Assembly (NCBI GenBank): GCA_021234155.1
Contig: JAJEKV010000011.1
Span: 10,907,045-10,971,044, forward strand
DNA from: Isoetes taiwanensis
Lineage: Eukaryota; Streptophyta; Lycopodiopsida; Isoetales; Isoetaceae
Direction: 5' to 3'
Length of the DNA: 64,000 bases
Under the pieces are notes generated by a model. The model was not told the DNA's origin and searched no databases. It saw nothing but the letters and a program-made list of their open reading frames with translations. A program made the translations under genes and the position numbers. Each line of letters starts with the position of its first letter. The first letter of the stretch is position 1. This document shows, piece by piece, positions 22,820 to 35,337 of this stretch.

Positions 22820-24165
22820 GCTCAAAAATCCCGATAAATCTTGCTTTATCTTTCAAATTGTTTGCTTTGTCTACTTTATTTCATCTGATGCTATAATATT
22901 TCTTGATTTTCACTTTTTTAAGCCTAAACCCTTGCAAAACTGTCTGTGAAAGTTAATACTGCCATGGTTTTAGCTTAAGTATGTGCCAGCTTTATACATT
23001 CATGTGGCTTGCATTGGTATTAAGTTCTGCCAGCGAAAAAATCCAGCCAACATCCTTCCAGTTCAATCATTATTGCCTTGCTATGTTTCAGTGGCTATGG
23101 TGACAAACATCTAACAGGAGATCTTTTCAACAGCAACAAACAATCGTGACAACAAACAAGCAGACAACAAGTTAAGAAGCAATTATCTGAAGGTTTATTT
23201 ATTTCTTGCATCTGTAAGGTTGATTTAAAACTGGAATCTGGATTTATCTCATATCATTTGTACTCCATTCTTTGCATCAATTCAAGCTTGATTTTTTTCT
23301 ACCAGAATAATGTTTATTAATATATCTACTTTTGCTGAATATGCTTTTACATTGCCATTGTTTTTGAAGGTCTTGATAAAACGATCTTTAGTATCACCTC
23401 TTAAGTGTCGTAGAGATGGATTTCATTGCTGAGGTACTTCAAAATGTTTGTTTTATATATGCTGTCTATTTTATTTATATTCTATCTTAGCTAAGCTTAA
23501 GAATACAACTGTGTTGCAGGTACTTGATCCAATCTTGCAGCTGTATTGGTGAAAACTCTGTATTGAAGAAAAAAAAATGTCTTTTCAGCATTGGTGCAAA
23601 ATGTTTTGCTGGTGGTCCTCCAGAGTCTCCTTCTTAAGTAAGAGTATTTTTCATGTCTTCATGTATTTTGTATGTTATAAAGCAATCAAGCAAGGCAATA
23701 TGTCTGAGAAAACATTATTATTCCAAGCCCTTCCTTTCAATTGCTCATACAATGGATGACTTATGTATGTGCGGAGATACTTTTCCAAATGATGAGCACA
23801 TGCTTATGTAAAGATGCCTAAACTTATGATCACAGATTTAACAGTGCTAAAAAAAATTCAATTTTAACTTTCTGAATTTATTAGAACAAATGTTTTATCA
23901 TTCTTAAGATCTTTTGGAGGTTGTGCGCAACTTTTTTCCCATGTACATTAATGTTTGTGCATCTTTCCTGTTGAAGAACCCTTATCAGATTACTATGATT
24001 CAACAAGATATTTGGAACTACAATTTCCCATACCAAGTTTCAGATTTCATTGGTAGAATGTGAAATTTAATCAAATATGTGGCTATTTAGATTGGATTGC
24101 TTCGTGACATTCTTCATGTGCTGCTTCTCTGCTCCAGGTGAAATAACCTTTGTCCATTTTTACAA
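22820..24165. other. Intergenic, nothing recognised
   Basis: T-rich non-coding sequence up to the target site of the LINE at 24188. No exon, RNA gene or mobile element supported. Confidence 0.45.
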
Positions 24166-24168
24166 GCA

Positions 24169-24187
24169 CATGGCATGCATTTGTTTT
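24169..24187. repeat. Target-site duplication of the LINE, 3' side
   Basis: CACATGGCATGCATTTGTT, identical to 31030-31048. The last one or two T cannot be separated from the tail, so the duplication is 17-19 bp. Confidence 0.9.
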
Positions 24188-24723
24188 TTTTTTTTTTTGA
24201 TTGAAGGCTTATATATGTATTAATAAAAAGTTATAAGATTAACAAAAATTACTTTTTAACAGGGAAGTATAACCCTTTAGGTAAGCATAAAAAGTAAAAG
24301 TAGTAAGTAGAAAACTTAGAGATAATTGAGATATGGAGATCCGAGTCTGATATGGAATGTCAGCCTGCCTAAAAGTATGATCTGAGATTGGAGTTGCTTG
24401 ATTTTCTCCCTCTGCCTCTAACCATGACCGTGAGGGTGCAGAATACACATAGACATGCTTCTGCCATGGCCATATTGAAACGCCCTTTACTATCCTTAGC
24501 TTGGCAAAGCATGTCTCTTCTTGCGTCCGCGTTCTGATCACAGCAGCATCCACAGAAGCATGGTTCTTCATGGCTATATAGGTCTGGTGGTCCAAAGACC
24601 TTGATCCATTGCTGATTGACAGTCGGGTCAATCTTCTTCCACTTAAGCTTGCGCACCAGAACGAAAATAATTCCTGAAATAGCACCAGAGGAACTGTAAG
24701 AATCGAAAGAATCAAAACGAGTT

Positions 24724-27700
24724 TTAAGTAGCAGCAATGATCCATTTAATGTCATATTCAATTTGCTTGATTACGGCCTCCGGATGAGTGATTTCACAGT
24801 TGAAGATAAAATTGTTCCTGCCCTTCCAAATTCTCCATAAAACAATGTACAGCCTCCAATCATTTGGGTTAATGGGCCAGAAGAAGTCCGACGAATTGAG
24901 GGCGTTGAGGTCCAAACCGAGGAGGTTGGAAGCAAGTTCGAGAACCCATTCCGACCACATACAAGATCGAAATAAATGCTCCTCATCTTCCTTATGACTG
25001 AGACATCTTGAGCATACATCAGAATCTGTCATATTAAGCCTGTGCCTTTTAGAATTGGTGGCTAAAGCCTTATGTCAGAGCTGCCACATAAAGGACTTCA
25101 CTTTAGGAGGAATTGGGCAAGCCCACATGAATTTGAGATTACTGATACATCTATCCTCCCCTATCTGCCACTTGGTATGGATAGATATCCTCTGGTTCCT
25201 CATTAAGTATTTATATGCTGCCCTGACTGTAAATCTGGTCGAATCATTATAGTTCCAGTTACAGTTGTCTTCTGACCAGATGCCTTGAGAGAGCGCCATA
25301 CAAATATTGTTGTACAATATCTCTGAGTTCCCATCCTCATTGGCAATCACTGATCTCCTGAAAGGAATTATTCCCTGCTCATCAAAGAAGTCTCTAATGT
25401 AGAAAAGTCCCTTGCTGTTCCAAAGCTTAGCCTGTTCCGGAAAGTGGCATGCTAAACAGAGAGAAGAATCATTAGTAAGCAGACCTGGATTCCAAAAAAT
25501 AGATTGGTCCATGGATAGCCCCTCTTTCCATGTAAACATACCTTTGACTAAATTCCATGCCCTGATCCATTTCTTGATTAAGCCAGGGACCGAATTGGGG
25601 ACAGAGAAGGGAAAATAAATTGAGTGAGGGAGATTGAGATAGAGCTTCTTCCATCCATAGGATAAGCATTTGGTTAAATAATGCCTAATGATAATAGAAA
25701 GTGGATGGTTAATATTATTGTATGCTGCTTTGTAAAAATATTTGGCAGCCAGGGCTATACCCTGTTTCTCAATGTTGATGACTCCCAGACCCCCAATGCT
25801 TTTACTTTTACAGCATTCCTCCATTGCAACCGGGGTCCAACATCTCTTGTTTTGGCCACTAGAGATGAATCTGCCAATGATACTCTGTAACTTGGAGGAG
25901 ACTTTCTTTGGGGCTAAAATGACCGAGGATTGATAGACATGGGAGGAGGATATGACAAAATTAGCTATAATAGCTCTGCCTTGCTTGGAGATATATTTAG
26001 AGTTTAAACTATCCACCTTTTTCTGGAACTTTTCTATAATATCCAACCAAATATCAGAAGGGCTACCTCTAAGAACAAGGGGTATTCCTAAGATTTTTGA
26101 TGAGCTAGTGGGAAGAATATACTTACAGCCCATGAGAGCAGCTGTTTGCTCTCCTTTTACCTGATCTCTAGCTACTACTTTGGATTTGACCGGGTTGATT
26201 TTGCATCCCGAGGCGACCCCGAAATCCTCCAGAATTGTTTGGGTGTTGGAGAGGGACCTGTTATCCATGGAGACTAAAAGAAATGTGTCATCTGCAAAAT
26301 GTCCGTTTAAAATTTGATCCATCACTTCGTTTTCCGGGAGGGAGAGACCTTGGATCAAGTTAGTATTTTTGGCCTCTTCCAGCTTGCTGTGAAGAGCCTC
26401 CATTATGATCAAAAACAGGAAAGGAGCGAATGGGCACCCTTGTTTAACACCTCTTTGCAGAGGAAAGAAGGGGCTACATTCACCATTAATAAGAACTGAA
26501 GATCTGGAGTTTGAGAGAATACCTTTAAAAAGAAGAATTACCTCATTGGAGAAGCCGAGAGCAGTACAGCATTTGAATAAGAAATTCCAGCTGACTGTAT
26601 CGAAGACTTTGGTAATATCTAGCTTTATGAGAGCTATGTCCTGATTGGAGTCTTTTGCCCAGTTCAGCCCAAGCATTGCAGTTACCACGTTGTCAAGGAT
26701 AAATCTATCCTTCAAGTAGGCGGCCTGTGAGGTGCTAATGATTTTCTCCAAAACACTCTTTAGCCTCTTAGCAATGGTCCCTGAAATAATCTTATATATC
26801 ACATTAGTTAAAGAGATGGAACTGTAATCCGAGAGGGTGGCAGGCATATCAGTCTTAGGAATAAGAGTGATCAGACTGGTATTGACTCTTGCATCCAAGT
26901 ATTTAATTTCCCTGAACTCATTAGCTAGCTTAGTTAGGCAAACACCAATTACAGGCCAAGCTTTGATGAAGAACTCTATCGGGAGCCCGTCAGGCCCAGG
27001 GCTTTTACCGTTTTCCATTTCCATGGCAAATTTGAGGAGTTCCTCGTTGGAGAAAGGCTTTATAATATTAAGATTATCCTCAGCACTTACCTTAGCTTGG
27101 AGGTTGATGAAGTCATCCATAGAAGCCAGAGGGCAGTCCTGATTTGTGCCCATTATACCTGTAAAGTGAGTGGCTGCAGCAAGCTTGATTTGATCCTCAT
27201 CCGAAATGTCTTCATCCCCTACTTTTATTTCAAAAATATGATTTTTCTTTTGCCTACCCTTGGCTTTAACAAAGAAGAATTTAGAGCTACTTCTTTCATC
27301 ATTTTTAATTTCAGTGATTTTGGCTTTGAGTCTCCAGCCATCAGCTATCCTTATTTCCTCTTTTTCAATTTCTGCTCTAATATCCTCCTTTTCTTCATCA
27401 GGGGCATTGGGGAGAATATCTCTCAGATTTCGGAGGTGAGCAAGCTTATTATAGTGTATAGATTTTTCCCACTCTTTAAGCCATTTCTTAATGGCCTTGG
27501 CCACTGTAATCCACTAGAACATCCAACCTGACTTTCCAGTAGGCTGGGGGAAATTGGCTATCAGCTCCTTCAATTTGTCCATGAATTCCTCATGCTCGAG
27601 AAGACTGGTATTAAGTTTGAAGTATGTCTTCCTCTTTTTGCTGTCAGAATTGCAAGCCTTGATTCTCAACTATTGGGGGTAGTGGTCAGACAGAGTATAA

Positions 27701-28377
27701 CCTTCCATATTGTTAACTCTGCAACTTTCATTCCAAAGATTTTCTGATAGATAAAATCTGTCATGTAGACACAATGTAGGATCCAACCTTTTATCGGTCC
27801 AACTGTAAGAATTGGGTTTGGTTCTAGCAAGAATGAGATTATGGCTCTTAGTTAGATCCATCCAAGCTTCCTTTTCAAGTTTCCCGAGGGGCCTATAATT
27901 TTTGTTCTTCATGAAGCTGTTGGTCACCATATTTAAATCTCCACCCAGAATGCATTCATTGAAATCAAGGCTATCAAGGCTACTTTTAACCTTTTTCCAA
28001 ACCTTCACCCTTTCTGTGGGGCTGTTGTAAGCATAAATGTTCACAAGAGCCAATTTAATTCTGTGAATAGTGCAAAGGAGGATCTGCCACCTGCCATTTC
28101 TGTCATTAACCATATACTTATTAGAAATATTCAGACTATGCCTCCACGCAATAGCTATTCCTGCAGAAGAGTCATTAGCGGGGATAGACCAGATATAATA
28201 ATTAGGAGGGAGAGTTCTACTAATAATGATCTCATGATCTAAACTATGAATTTTATGCTCTTGAAGAAACAATACATCAGGGTTAAGGGAGGAGAGACAA
28301 ACCTTTAATCTATCCCTTTTAATTATACTATTAATACCCTGGCGATTCCAGGTAACACAGCAAATGTCCTTGTCCAT
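24724..28377 (-). pseudogene. LINE ORF2: endonuclease-reverse transcriptase, three stops
   Basis: The APE-type endonuclease covers 28377-27670, with QEHK, GGDLNM and LSDHYP blocks; LSDHYP carries the catalytic Asp and His. A TAG at 27670-27672 follows, then a linker and a second TAG at about 27531, both in the frame shared by the whole ORF. The RT domain (27504-25078) has SPGPDGLPIEFF, LITLIPK, RGVKQGCPFAPFLF and HFADDTFLL, the last being the F/YxDD active site. A TGA at 25075-25077 interrupts the C-terminal zinc-binding region (CPIPPKVKSFMWQL before it, CSRCLSHKEDEEHLFRSC after it). The frame then stays open to 24724. About 1,217 codons in one frame, with no frameshift, only stops. Confidence 0.9.
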
Positions 28378-28478
28378 CAGTACCTATACTTACCCCAAGC
28401 CATCCCAGCTTGAACAGTTTGCTTCCTTGGGCTTGATGCCAAAGTAAATCTTCTTTTTGCCCCTACCTTTCTTCTTCT

Positions 28479-30302
28479 CTACAACATTCCATCCTGTATC
28501 CTCAATAACAGGAGCATCTTCACCATTTTCCTGGGGGGGGGTGGCACTTCCCTTTGTTGACAAAATTCAAACTTTCTGGGAAGGGTAAAGATGAGGTTTC
28601 CAGAATCAATCCTAACGAACTGACTCAGTTTTTTAATCAGGATGACCATGTCTTTCTGTAATTCAATACTGGGATCTTTTTTTATCTCAGATAAGACAAT
28701 CTCTTTATTGTGGTTCTTGTCCTGAAAGGCAGCCTGGTTCTGTTGGGGATGATTTTCAACATTTCTGTTAGTCACTTTATCCACATCAATTTTAACTTTA
28801 GGCTGCCAGACCTGTTTTTGCTTGGTTTGCTGAGGGAAGCCTGTTTGTACCTGGATAGGCCACTTCGAGTAACTGACACTTAAATCCAAAAACTCCTCAG
28901 GCTTAACCCTTATTTTGATCTTCCTTTTCCAGTCTGACTCAATTTTTTTGGAGATGCAGACCGAGGGGAAGTTTGTTTGGGGGATATTCACCTCTAGCAC
29001 ATCCCCTAAAGATCCTGACAGGGCCATAAGGTGGGACCGTGTCCAGAAAGCCGGAGGTAAGTTGGGAAAGGAAATCCAAGTGGTGGTTTGAATTTCGCCA
29101 GTCATGCCAGGGATGAAATTTGGAGACCACTTCATAATATAGAAGGGGCAGTTGCTAACGAAGTCGAGCTTTCTTCTGAGGATCTGATTGACACAGAGCT
29201 CGTCCCTACAGACAATTTGAAAGGTGTACTTATCCAGCCTAAGGATAGAAAGAATCGGTATATGCTGGTTTTTGGTAATCCAATTCTTGATTTCCTCTTG
29301 AGATGGGCAATTTCTAGGGAAATGGATAAGAATAGCATATTTAGAAAACCTGTCAGTAGCCGAAGCATCTGAAACACCAAAGAGATCAATGAAATCACTA
29401 TTGAATACATTCTGACCCTCTGAATCAGTTACCTTCTCTGAGACAGTTGGTTGAGCAGAAGGAGAAACATTCATGAGCACATTTTTATAAGAAGGGGAAG
29501 AAAGAGAACCTTTGTTTTTGTCGTTCTTGCCGATGATTGGGATGGAGTTGCTAATCTTGCTCTCACCTATTTTTGTCTTCGTTACATTCAGAGCAGAAAG
29601 CTTCACCTCCACGCAATTCTCGCAGTCACAAAAGTTCACCTCTTCCGGATTGAAGAAGCCGTTTGAGTCCTTGATTTTGCATTGTTTAGCGTTCTTCTTG
29701 CTTCTCACTTGGTAGACCTCCAGGGAGGTAGAAATACCTTCTAATGCTTCATTCAGGGCTAACCCTGACTTAAAGGCTTTCCTGTGCCTTTCTATTACAT
29801 GATCTTCGGCCTCCTTCCATCTTTTGATAAGCCTGATGCTTGCATTGGAATTTTCTCGAAGCCCGTCCCATTGTATAATCAAATTCTTCACCTTCGACAG
29901 TAATTCATCCATGAAGGCTCTGAAAACGCTGTCCTTGAGGCTACAGCAATCCTTCTCAATATGCCCTTGTTTGACGGTGATGAGCTTATACAAAGTATTA
30001 TCCAATTCCTGAACAAACCCATAAGTGTTCCACACCCAGTCTCTGTCGTTCGCTCTCCCTTCCAAATAATCTCTGTCTATGGAAGCCATCTTGTCCCTGC
30101 ATGCTAAGATTCCTACCTCCTCTTGCACCCCCATACAGACCGCTGCAGCCTTCTGTTGATCTGTGATTATTTCGAGGCCTGTGTAAATTTCCTTCAGAAT
30201 CCCCCATGCTTTGTCCCTCCTGTCTTCCAGCCAAAAGATTTGACTCCACTCCTCATCCTCAACACTCCAAGGTTTGTTCGAAGTGCTCGCTTTGTTCCTC
30301 AT
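28479..30302 (-). CDS. LINE ORF1: DUF4283-type nucleic-acid-binding protein
   Basis: Open for about 607 codons from the first ATG (30302); the frame itself begins upstream without ATG. The N-terminal part is predicted helical and charged (WSVEDEEWSQIFWLEDRRDK). A DUF4283-like core lies in the middle, with WITKNQHIPILSILRLDKY and IMKWSPNFIPGM then TTTWISFPNLPPAFWT, the RRM-like gag fold of plant L1 ORF1 proteins. No CCHC knuckle is seen. Expected role: RNA binding and chaperoning in the retrotransposition particle. A C8 run near 28535 just before the stop is a likely frameshift hot spot, so the C-terminus may be altered. Confidence 0.85.
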   Translation of the reverse strand: MRNKASTSNKPWSVEDEEWSQIFWLEDRRDKAWGILKEIYTGLEIITDQQKAAAVCMGVQEEVGILACRDKMASIDRDYLEGRANDRDWVWNTYGFVQELDNTLYKLITVKQGHIEKDCCSLKDSVFRAFMDELLSKVKNLIIQWDGLRENSNASIRLIKRWKEAEDHVIERHRKAFKSGLALNEALEGISTSLEVYQVRSKKNAKQCKIKDSNGFFNPEEVNFCDCENCVEVKLSALNVTKTKIGESKISNSIPIIGKNDKNKGSLSSPSYKNVLMNVSPSAQPTVSEKVTDSEGQNVFNSDFIDLFGVSDASATDRFSKYAILIHFPRNCPSQEEIKNWITKNQHIPILSILRLDKYTFQIVCRDELCVNQILRRKLDFVSNCPFYIMKWSPNFIPGMTGEIQTTTWISFPNLPPAFWTRSHLMALSGSLGDVLEVNIPQTNFPSVCISKKIESDWKRKIKIRVKPEEFLDLSVSYSKWPIQVQTGFPQQTKQKQVWQPKVKIDVDKVTNRNVENHPQQNQAAFQDKNHNKEIVLSEIKKDPSIELQKDMVILIKKLSQFVRIDSGNLIFTLPRKFEFCQQREVPPPPRKMVKMLLLLRIQDGML

Positions 30303-31029
30303 CCTTGATCGAACGGAATTGGGCCGCAGAGCACCAAGCAACGAACCGGGCAACCGTTATCAGAATACAGCGGGACTTTTCTCCAAATTCTTTTTTCCTT
30401 TTTCCCCCCCAGTACGAGGTTAACAGCCAATGATGAATGTTTCCTTCACCCAAGAAAAGCCTTCAAGGAGAGGCAGGCCCGTACTGGGAAAGACAGAGAG
30501 CTAAAATCTAAGACTCTTAACCTGACCCTACCCTGACAGCCCCCAGATCTGCCACGGGGCCCAAGAACGGAACTAATTAGATACCAAAAATCTCCATACC
30601 ACCACGTCAAGGTCCCTGATGTGATAAGATGGTTGGAGATCGAAGAATGCAGCCCAATGGTAGATCGGTTCTATCCCTTCCAGGGGGGCACTCATCATAA
30701 ACAGATTGCGTTCAAATCTATTTCCCAAAAAGGGTTGGGAATTGTGGGCTGCCACCCTCAAGGATCCTGATCTGTCAAAACAGAGAATACAAAGAAAGAA
30801 CGAGTTGAAAGCAAACCTACAGAAACCTATTCTAGACTGAGATTGAATTGCATTGGAGATCAAATTGTCTATTGCTACTATGGAGTCCTGGACTTCCAAG
30901 GGGACATTCATGATTCCCAGCCCCTGGAGAACAGCTTCAAGCAAAGCCTCATCCATCGGGGCTTGGGAGGTGTCCCTCGGGCTAGGCGGTGTGGCGAAGG
31001 CGCTCAACGTTCATCTTCCGACCCAACTC

Positions 31030-31048
31030 CACATGGCATGCATTTGTT
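31030..31048. repeat. Target-site duplication of the LINE, 5' side
   Basis: Identical to 24169-24187. The element's first base is at 31029 on the minus strand. Confidence 0.9.
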
Positions 31049-31210
31049 GGTCATACCATTTAGCACTATTTCACTTTTCAGGTTCCTAAATTTATTGTTA
31101 TTTTCTGTGCTTTACGAGGGGATTTTAACATTTATGCATTGCATTACATGCAGCATCTAGCCATTAGTCTCTAAGGGATTTTAGGTTGTCACATATCTAC
31201 ATGTCGTCAC

Positions 31211-31340
31211 TTCTCCACCATAATGAATTTACACTGGATGTAGTTTTGCATATTTTGCTCTTGCAATGAAATGCTGCCAATTCTCCACCATAATAAATTG
31301 ACACTGGATGCAGTTTTGCATATCTCGCTCTTGCAATGAA
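31211..31340 (+). repeat. Tandem duplication, period 70 bp
   Basis: 31211-31270 and 31281-31340 match over 60 bases, starting TTCTCCACCATAAT and ending CTCTTGCAATGAA, with a few substitutions. Non-coding. Confidence 0.9.
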
Positions 31341-32889
31341 TGCAGTGAAATCATTTTCTTGGCGACGCAGCTGAGGAATGATCGAACATGTTAGGAGTTA
31401 AAACTTGGAAGTATGCAAGCGATCATTACTGTTGCAGATTGCTTCATTTCAATCATGTGCACTAAACAAATTATTTGAAATAATAGCTGAAGGAACATCG
31501 TGGTTAAGCTGGTGAGAAGTTTCTTTCTTGCTTGACATTTTGTCCATAGAACATTCATAATGGTACAAATGAAGGATGATAAGATTATTTTTGGGGTTGA
31601 TGTTTATTATAGCCGAGGAGTAATATTTGCATAGAAAGATCTTTAACAAATGAGGTCAGATAACATTCAATTTCAAAAAATGGATGGCAATGATGGCGTT
31701 CATTGATGTGGTCCCGCAATATTTTCGTGGAAAATATTAACAATACAATCACAATTTTCTTGGCCCTATTAAATCATAGAATTGATAGAACTTTTATGTA
31801 CACAATAGCAACATCCCTACTTATGCACACACGAAACTATAAGAAGTTTTTAAGGGACTATAACAAGTTTTTAAGGGAATAAGAACAAAAACAAAAAGTA
31901 TATTACAAAACATATTTTTCGTCAGATAATAGTCTAGATTTTTTATTTCCTTAGATGATTAGGTCTTCATACTATCTTTGATAATTTGCTCTGATATGAA
32001 TGCATGCCCCTATTTATGCGCAACAAACTTATGCGCGGCAATGCTGGGCACACGATGTTGTGAAATTAAGTGGCTGGATCATGGCTGAAATTAAGTAGTC
32101 ATGTCAATGCATGCATTCCTAGACATGTTTTAGTGTTTGTAACAATGCAATATTTTTTAACTATTATTGCATGCCATGGATTTGAGGCCATGAAAGATTT
32201 TACGCTTTTCACCTCTTAGAAACAGTGTATTTTACTACAGTGCACTACAAAACCATCAAATCTATTGGTTGACATATATAAATGGATGAGAAGCACTTAT
32301 TATTTTTTTTTCTTTTACACTTATCAAAGCAATCTACATGTCTAATGTGTTAGGACACGCTAGAAACCATTGTCCGAGTGTGCATCAAGAATATCATGAC
32401 TATGGTTTTAGGATTTGTGTAGTTAGATATCATGACTATGGTTTTATCTTTTACTGATGGAAAATGTGGGGTGGAGATAATTTCAAAGAATTTGGTTTAG
32501 GGTTTAGGGGCTATAAATTTACCATATTCTGAAGTCTCACATGCATAGGAGCTTTAAGGACACGATGTATTTGTTGCAATTCCTTACACTACTGCAATAA
32601 GATGCGTCTACGTTGCTGATATCGAATTTTTTCACTGCACTCCAATTGAATACGTATTAGATTTATCATCTTCCACAAAATTCTAAATCACCTTAGGCAT
32701 CAACTAATAGATAGATAGTCTTTTAATACCCTGGACTCTATGAACTCCACCATGCACCCTACTCATTCCACTATATTATTATGTCTGCCTATTCCATGTG
32801 CTCATGACCTATTACGTCTATTATCCCATTATATATATGGATTTTATTTGACATCTCATTCCATTTATGAACATACGATCTCCCCCTCC
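31341..32889. other. Intergenic, nothing recognised
   Basis: AT-rich, no supported gene. A phrase ATCATGACTATGGTTTTA occurs twice at about 32392-32445, another local duplication. Confidence 0.45.
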
Positions 32890-32896
32890 CTATTTT

Positions 32897-33200
32897 TTTG
32901 AAGGAAGACAAACTTTACTTATCAAAAATTGTAACAAAATAAAATGAAAAAACAAGACTACTCCCAGTGGACAAAATGATCCAACTGAGCCCAATCACAT
33001 GTGTAGTCTGAAGGTAAACTTCCCAAATCAGTACCTTCTTCTCTTGCTATAAAAATTTTATCATGTATCCACCGAAGAATCTCATCTACAATGTTGACGC
33101 CCTTAAAGATATAGAGGCTCCTACAAACTCTTTATTCACCTACAAACTCCACACAAACACCCATTCCGCATGTCCGCTATTAATGGCCAGCATCGCCGGG
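32897..33200 (-). mobile_element. Probable 5'-truncated LINE 3' end
   Basis: On the minus strand the left boundary reads TTTTTGATAAGTAAAG then TTGTCTTCCTTCAA and a short A-run, like the 3' ends of the LINE insertions at 18450 and 24188. The A-run is only seven bases, the 5' limit is unclear and no target duplication was found. Confidence 0.4.
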
Positions 33201-33224
33201 CACAGGTTCCTAGTCTAGCGTTAT

Positions 33225-33345
33225 AAGAGGGGGTTACTTTTATATTTTTATACGTTTTTTCTCATGGTTTTCCTATGATTTCGTTGCTGTATTCGTGCAG
33301 ATGTACTAAACAGTATTTCAAGAGTGCGCTCTTTCTGAGCCGTTG
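33225..33345 (+). repeat. Dispersed repeat, copy 1 (partner 62465-62590)
   Basis: Shares with 62465-62590 the order: AGGGGGTT, a T-rich stretch, TTTTTATACG/TTTTTGTACG, TTTTCCTATGATTTCG, a TGTACTAAA phrase, CAGTATTTC/TAGTATTTC, AGAGTGCGC and a CCGTTGATTTT/CCTTGATTTTT phrase. Same orientation in both places. No coding capacity; identity of the element unknown. Confidence 0.8.
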
Positions 33346-33724
33346 ATTTTAAATCAAAATTGTAATCGTGTGGTTGTGATCTCTCAAAGTTTTGAATGGT
33401 TGATGTGGTTATGGTTTTGCAACCTTTGGTTATAGCCCCGAAAAAACCCTAAAAGAAAAAGTTATCGGCCAAAGCATTCTTAGGGCAACGCCCTTGTAGA
33501 TTTTTTTTTTCAGAGCTCAGTTGCAACCACACATCTCGGGCCAGGAAGTAGGTTTTCCAATGACTATTTGGAATAACAGTTAGCAAAAAACAGTTAGGAA
33601 ATATTATGTGTCCTGATTTGGTGTTTCATGAAACTACTAGACCGGGGATTTCTATTGAATCAGGAAAGAATACCATGTTTTGGTGTCATCCTATGTTTTG
33701 TATCATCCTATATATTTTACATCT

Positions 33725-35337
33725 TTAACACTAGAGTTGTCCACTGGACCATCTGTAGTCCATGGGCCAGAATTGGTCCATCATACCTCTGCCACTTAAA
33801 CCCATATATCTAGAGGCAAACTTCTCCATTTTGCAATCTACCACCACCTTTTGAATATTCACTTGATTCTTTATGATCTAGAAGAATTTCATGACCAATG
33901 AATTCACCCATATCTTGTGGTAATTGTCCAAACCTCATACAATTTAGCAGTTTTTGTACTAGTCCAGAACTGCATTCTTCATATTTTCTAGCACAAAGGG
34001 GTCCAAACCTTGCTAAAATCAAAAGCAAATGATTTTTTATGATAAAACATATTGATTTGTATGTTCCCAAGTTTTTTTTACTATTATATGACATTAGATG
34101 AAGTCGCCATATCCAATTTTGCTCGAAAGAGCTATTTGAGGGTATGAATTATTTCTCTCTTACTGTTATAGGTTTTGGCCTAATTCTTGTGGTCATAAGT
34201 TGTTCATTCTAAGAGCTATAGTTTGATGTTTTTTTGAAGCATTCATATGTTATGATGATTTCAATATTGACTAAAGAATCTCTTGTATAGAATTCAGAAC
34301 AAAAAGAAATCTAAAATGATTTAATAAAACTCGTATATCGTCTTTAAGAGGGTAATAAAAGATGCAGGCTATGCACTACACTTATATCTACGTAGATTAT
34401 AATTTTATCAACCTATATGTAGTAGTTAATCATGCATTCTCTACATTTGGTTGCGTTTGTTACCACATGATATTGGAGTTTAAGTATGCTAATTGTTCAT
34501 ATAGTCCATCTTTTAGGGGATGCTATATTTTTTATGAATGCAAGGCTTCATTGGCAACATGGATCTCAAATTTGATGTGAAAGTGACATAGTAGTTGCAA
34601 GATTTAAATATAAATATCTATGGACCATTAATGGTCAATACTTAGACTTCTCAAAATTTGAATCATTTAATCAAGATAACACTCTTTTTCAACTCACATA
34701 TAATAATACATGTGCATAGAGGTTCTTGATGTTATATATTGCAAAAAATACAAAGAAACCTATTCTCTTGCTATCATAAACTTATTAATGTGTTTGCTAC
34801 CAGAAGTATTGTAGGTTAAGTATGACAATTGTGCATGTAGATCATCTTTCATGATGAGCTATATTTTTTATTATGGATGCAAGCCTTCCTTGGTAATATA
34901 GATCTCTAATTTCATGTTAAAATAATTATTGGTCCACAGAAGACAGAAAACAGTTTTGACACTGTCATGTTCGATGAACCCTATCTTCCTTCTCATACCT
35001 TTAAATGAGGTGCAGTTTTTTATGTTGTACTCTCTAACTCGCATAGATAAATAAGAAAATACTGAAAAAAATCAAAAAAATCATTTCATTAAGACAGTTT
35101 TACCTTATGTAAATATAAGGTAGTCTTGGCATGACCCCCTTGGATTCAACTAAGCATAAGTTCCAAGAATGGAGGTAGATAGATTTTTAGATATTTTTCA
35201 TATGGAATATGACTGCCACATATGAAGTTCTAGGAAGGATTTTATTGAATTTTGAGCCATTGATTTTATATGAATTTTGAAGTGAACAGTGCAAATGCAC
35301 CATTTTTTGGTCCATCGCCTGACAACTCTAGTGTTAA
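33725..35337. mobile_element. 1.6-kb element with inverted termini and TTAA flanks
   Basis: 33729 starts CACTAGAGTTGTC and 35333 ends with its exact reverse complement. Both ends are flanked by TTAA (33725-33728 and 35334-35337). Inside each end a TGGACCA/TGGTCCA motif recurs. This is the layout of a DNA transposon: TTAA targets are used by piggyBac-type elements, CACTA termini by CACTA elements (3-bp duplication), and a TA duplication with a one-base-longer terminus is also possible. No transposase is visible. The 94-codon minus frame 33810-34094 is unrecognised and may be captured sequence. The interior has two copies (about 34440-34590 and 34780-34925) of a related 145-bp block. Confidence 0.6.

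Larger units (their letters stand above)
24188..31029 (-). mobile_element. Full-length L1-type LINE
   Basis: A 6.84-kb non-LTR retrotransposon on the minus strand, bounded by identical 17-19-bp target duplications and ending in a poly(A) tail (poly(T) at about 24183-24198 on the plus strand). Order from its 5' end: a 5' leader of about 0.7 kb, ORF1 with a DUF4283-like gag domain (30302-28479), a gap of about 100 bp, ORF2 with endonuclease, reverse transcriptase and zinc-binding domains (28377-24724), and a 3' untranslated region of about 0.5 kb. ORF2 has three in-frame stops, so this copy is not autonomous, yet its structure is otherwise complete. Precise duplicates at both ends suggest a fairly recent insertion. 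Confidence 0.93.

Noticed and set aside
24239-24761. Two overlapping frames of 168 and 130 codons at the LINE 3' end
   Set aside because: They lie in the LINE 3' untranslated region, in frames unrelated to ORF2, and contain no domain.
30573-31007. 144-codon frame at the LINE 5' end as a separate gene
   Set aside because: It opens with TTG, not ATG, and lies inside the LINE leader bounded by the target duplication. It may be part of an ancestral ORF1 start but is not a host gene.
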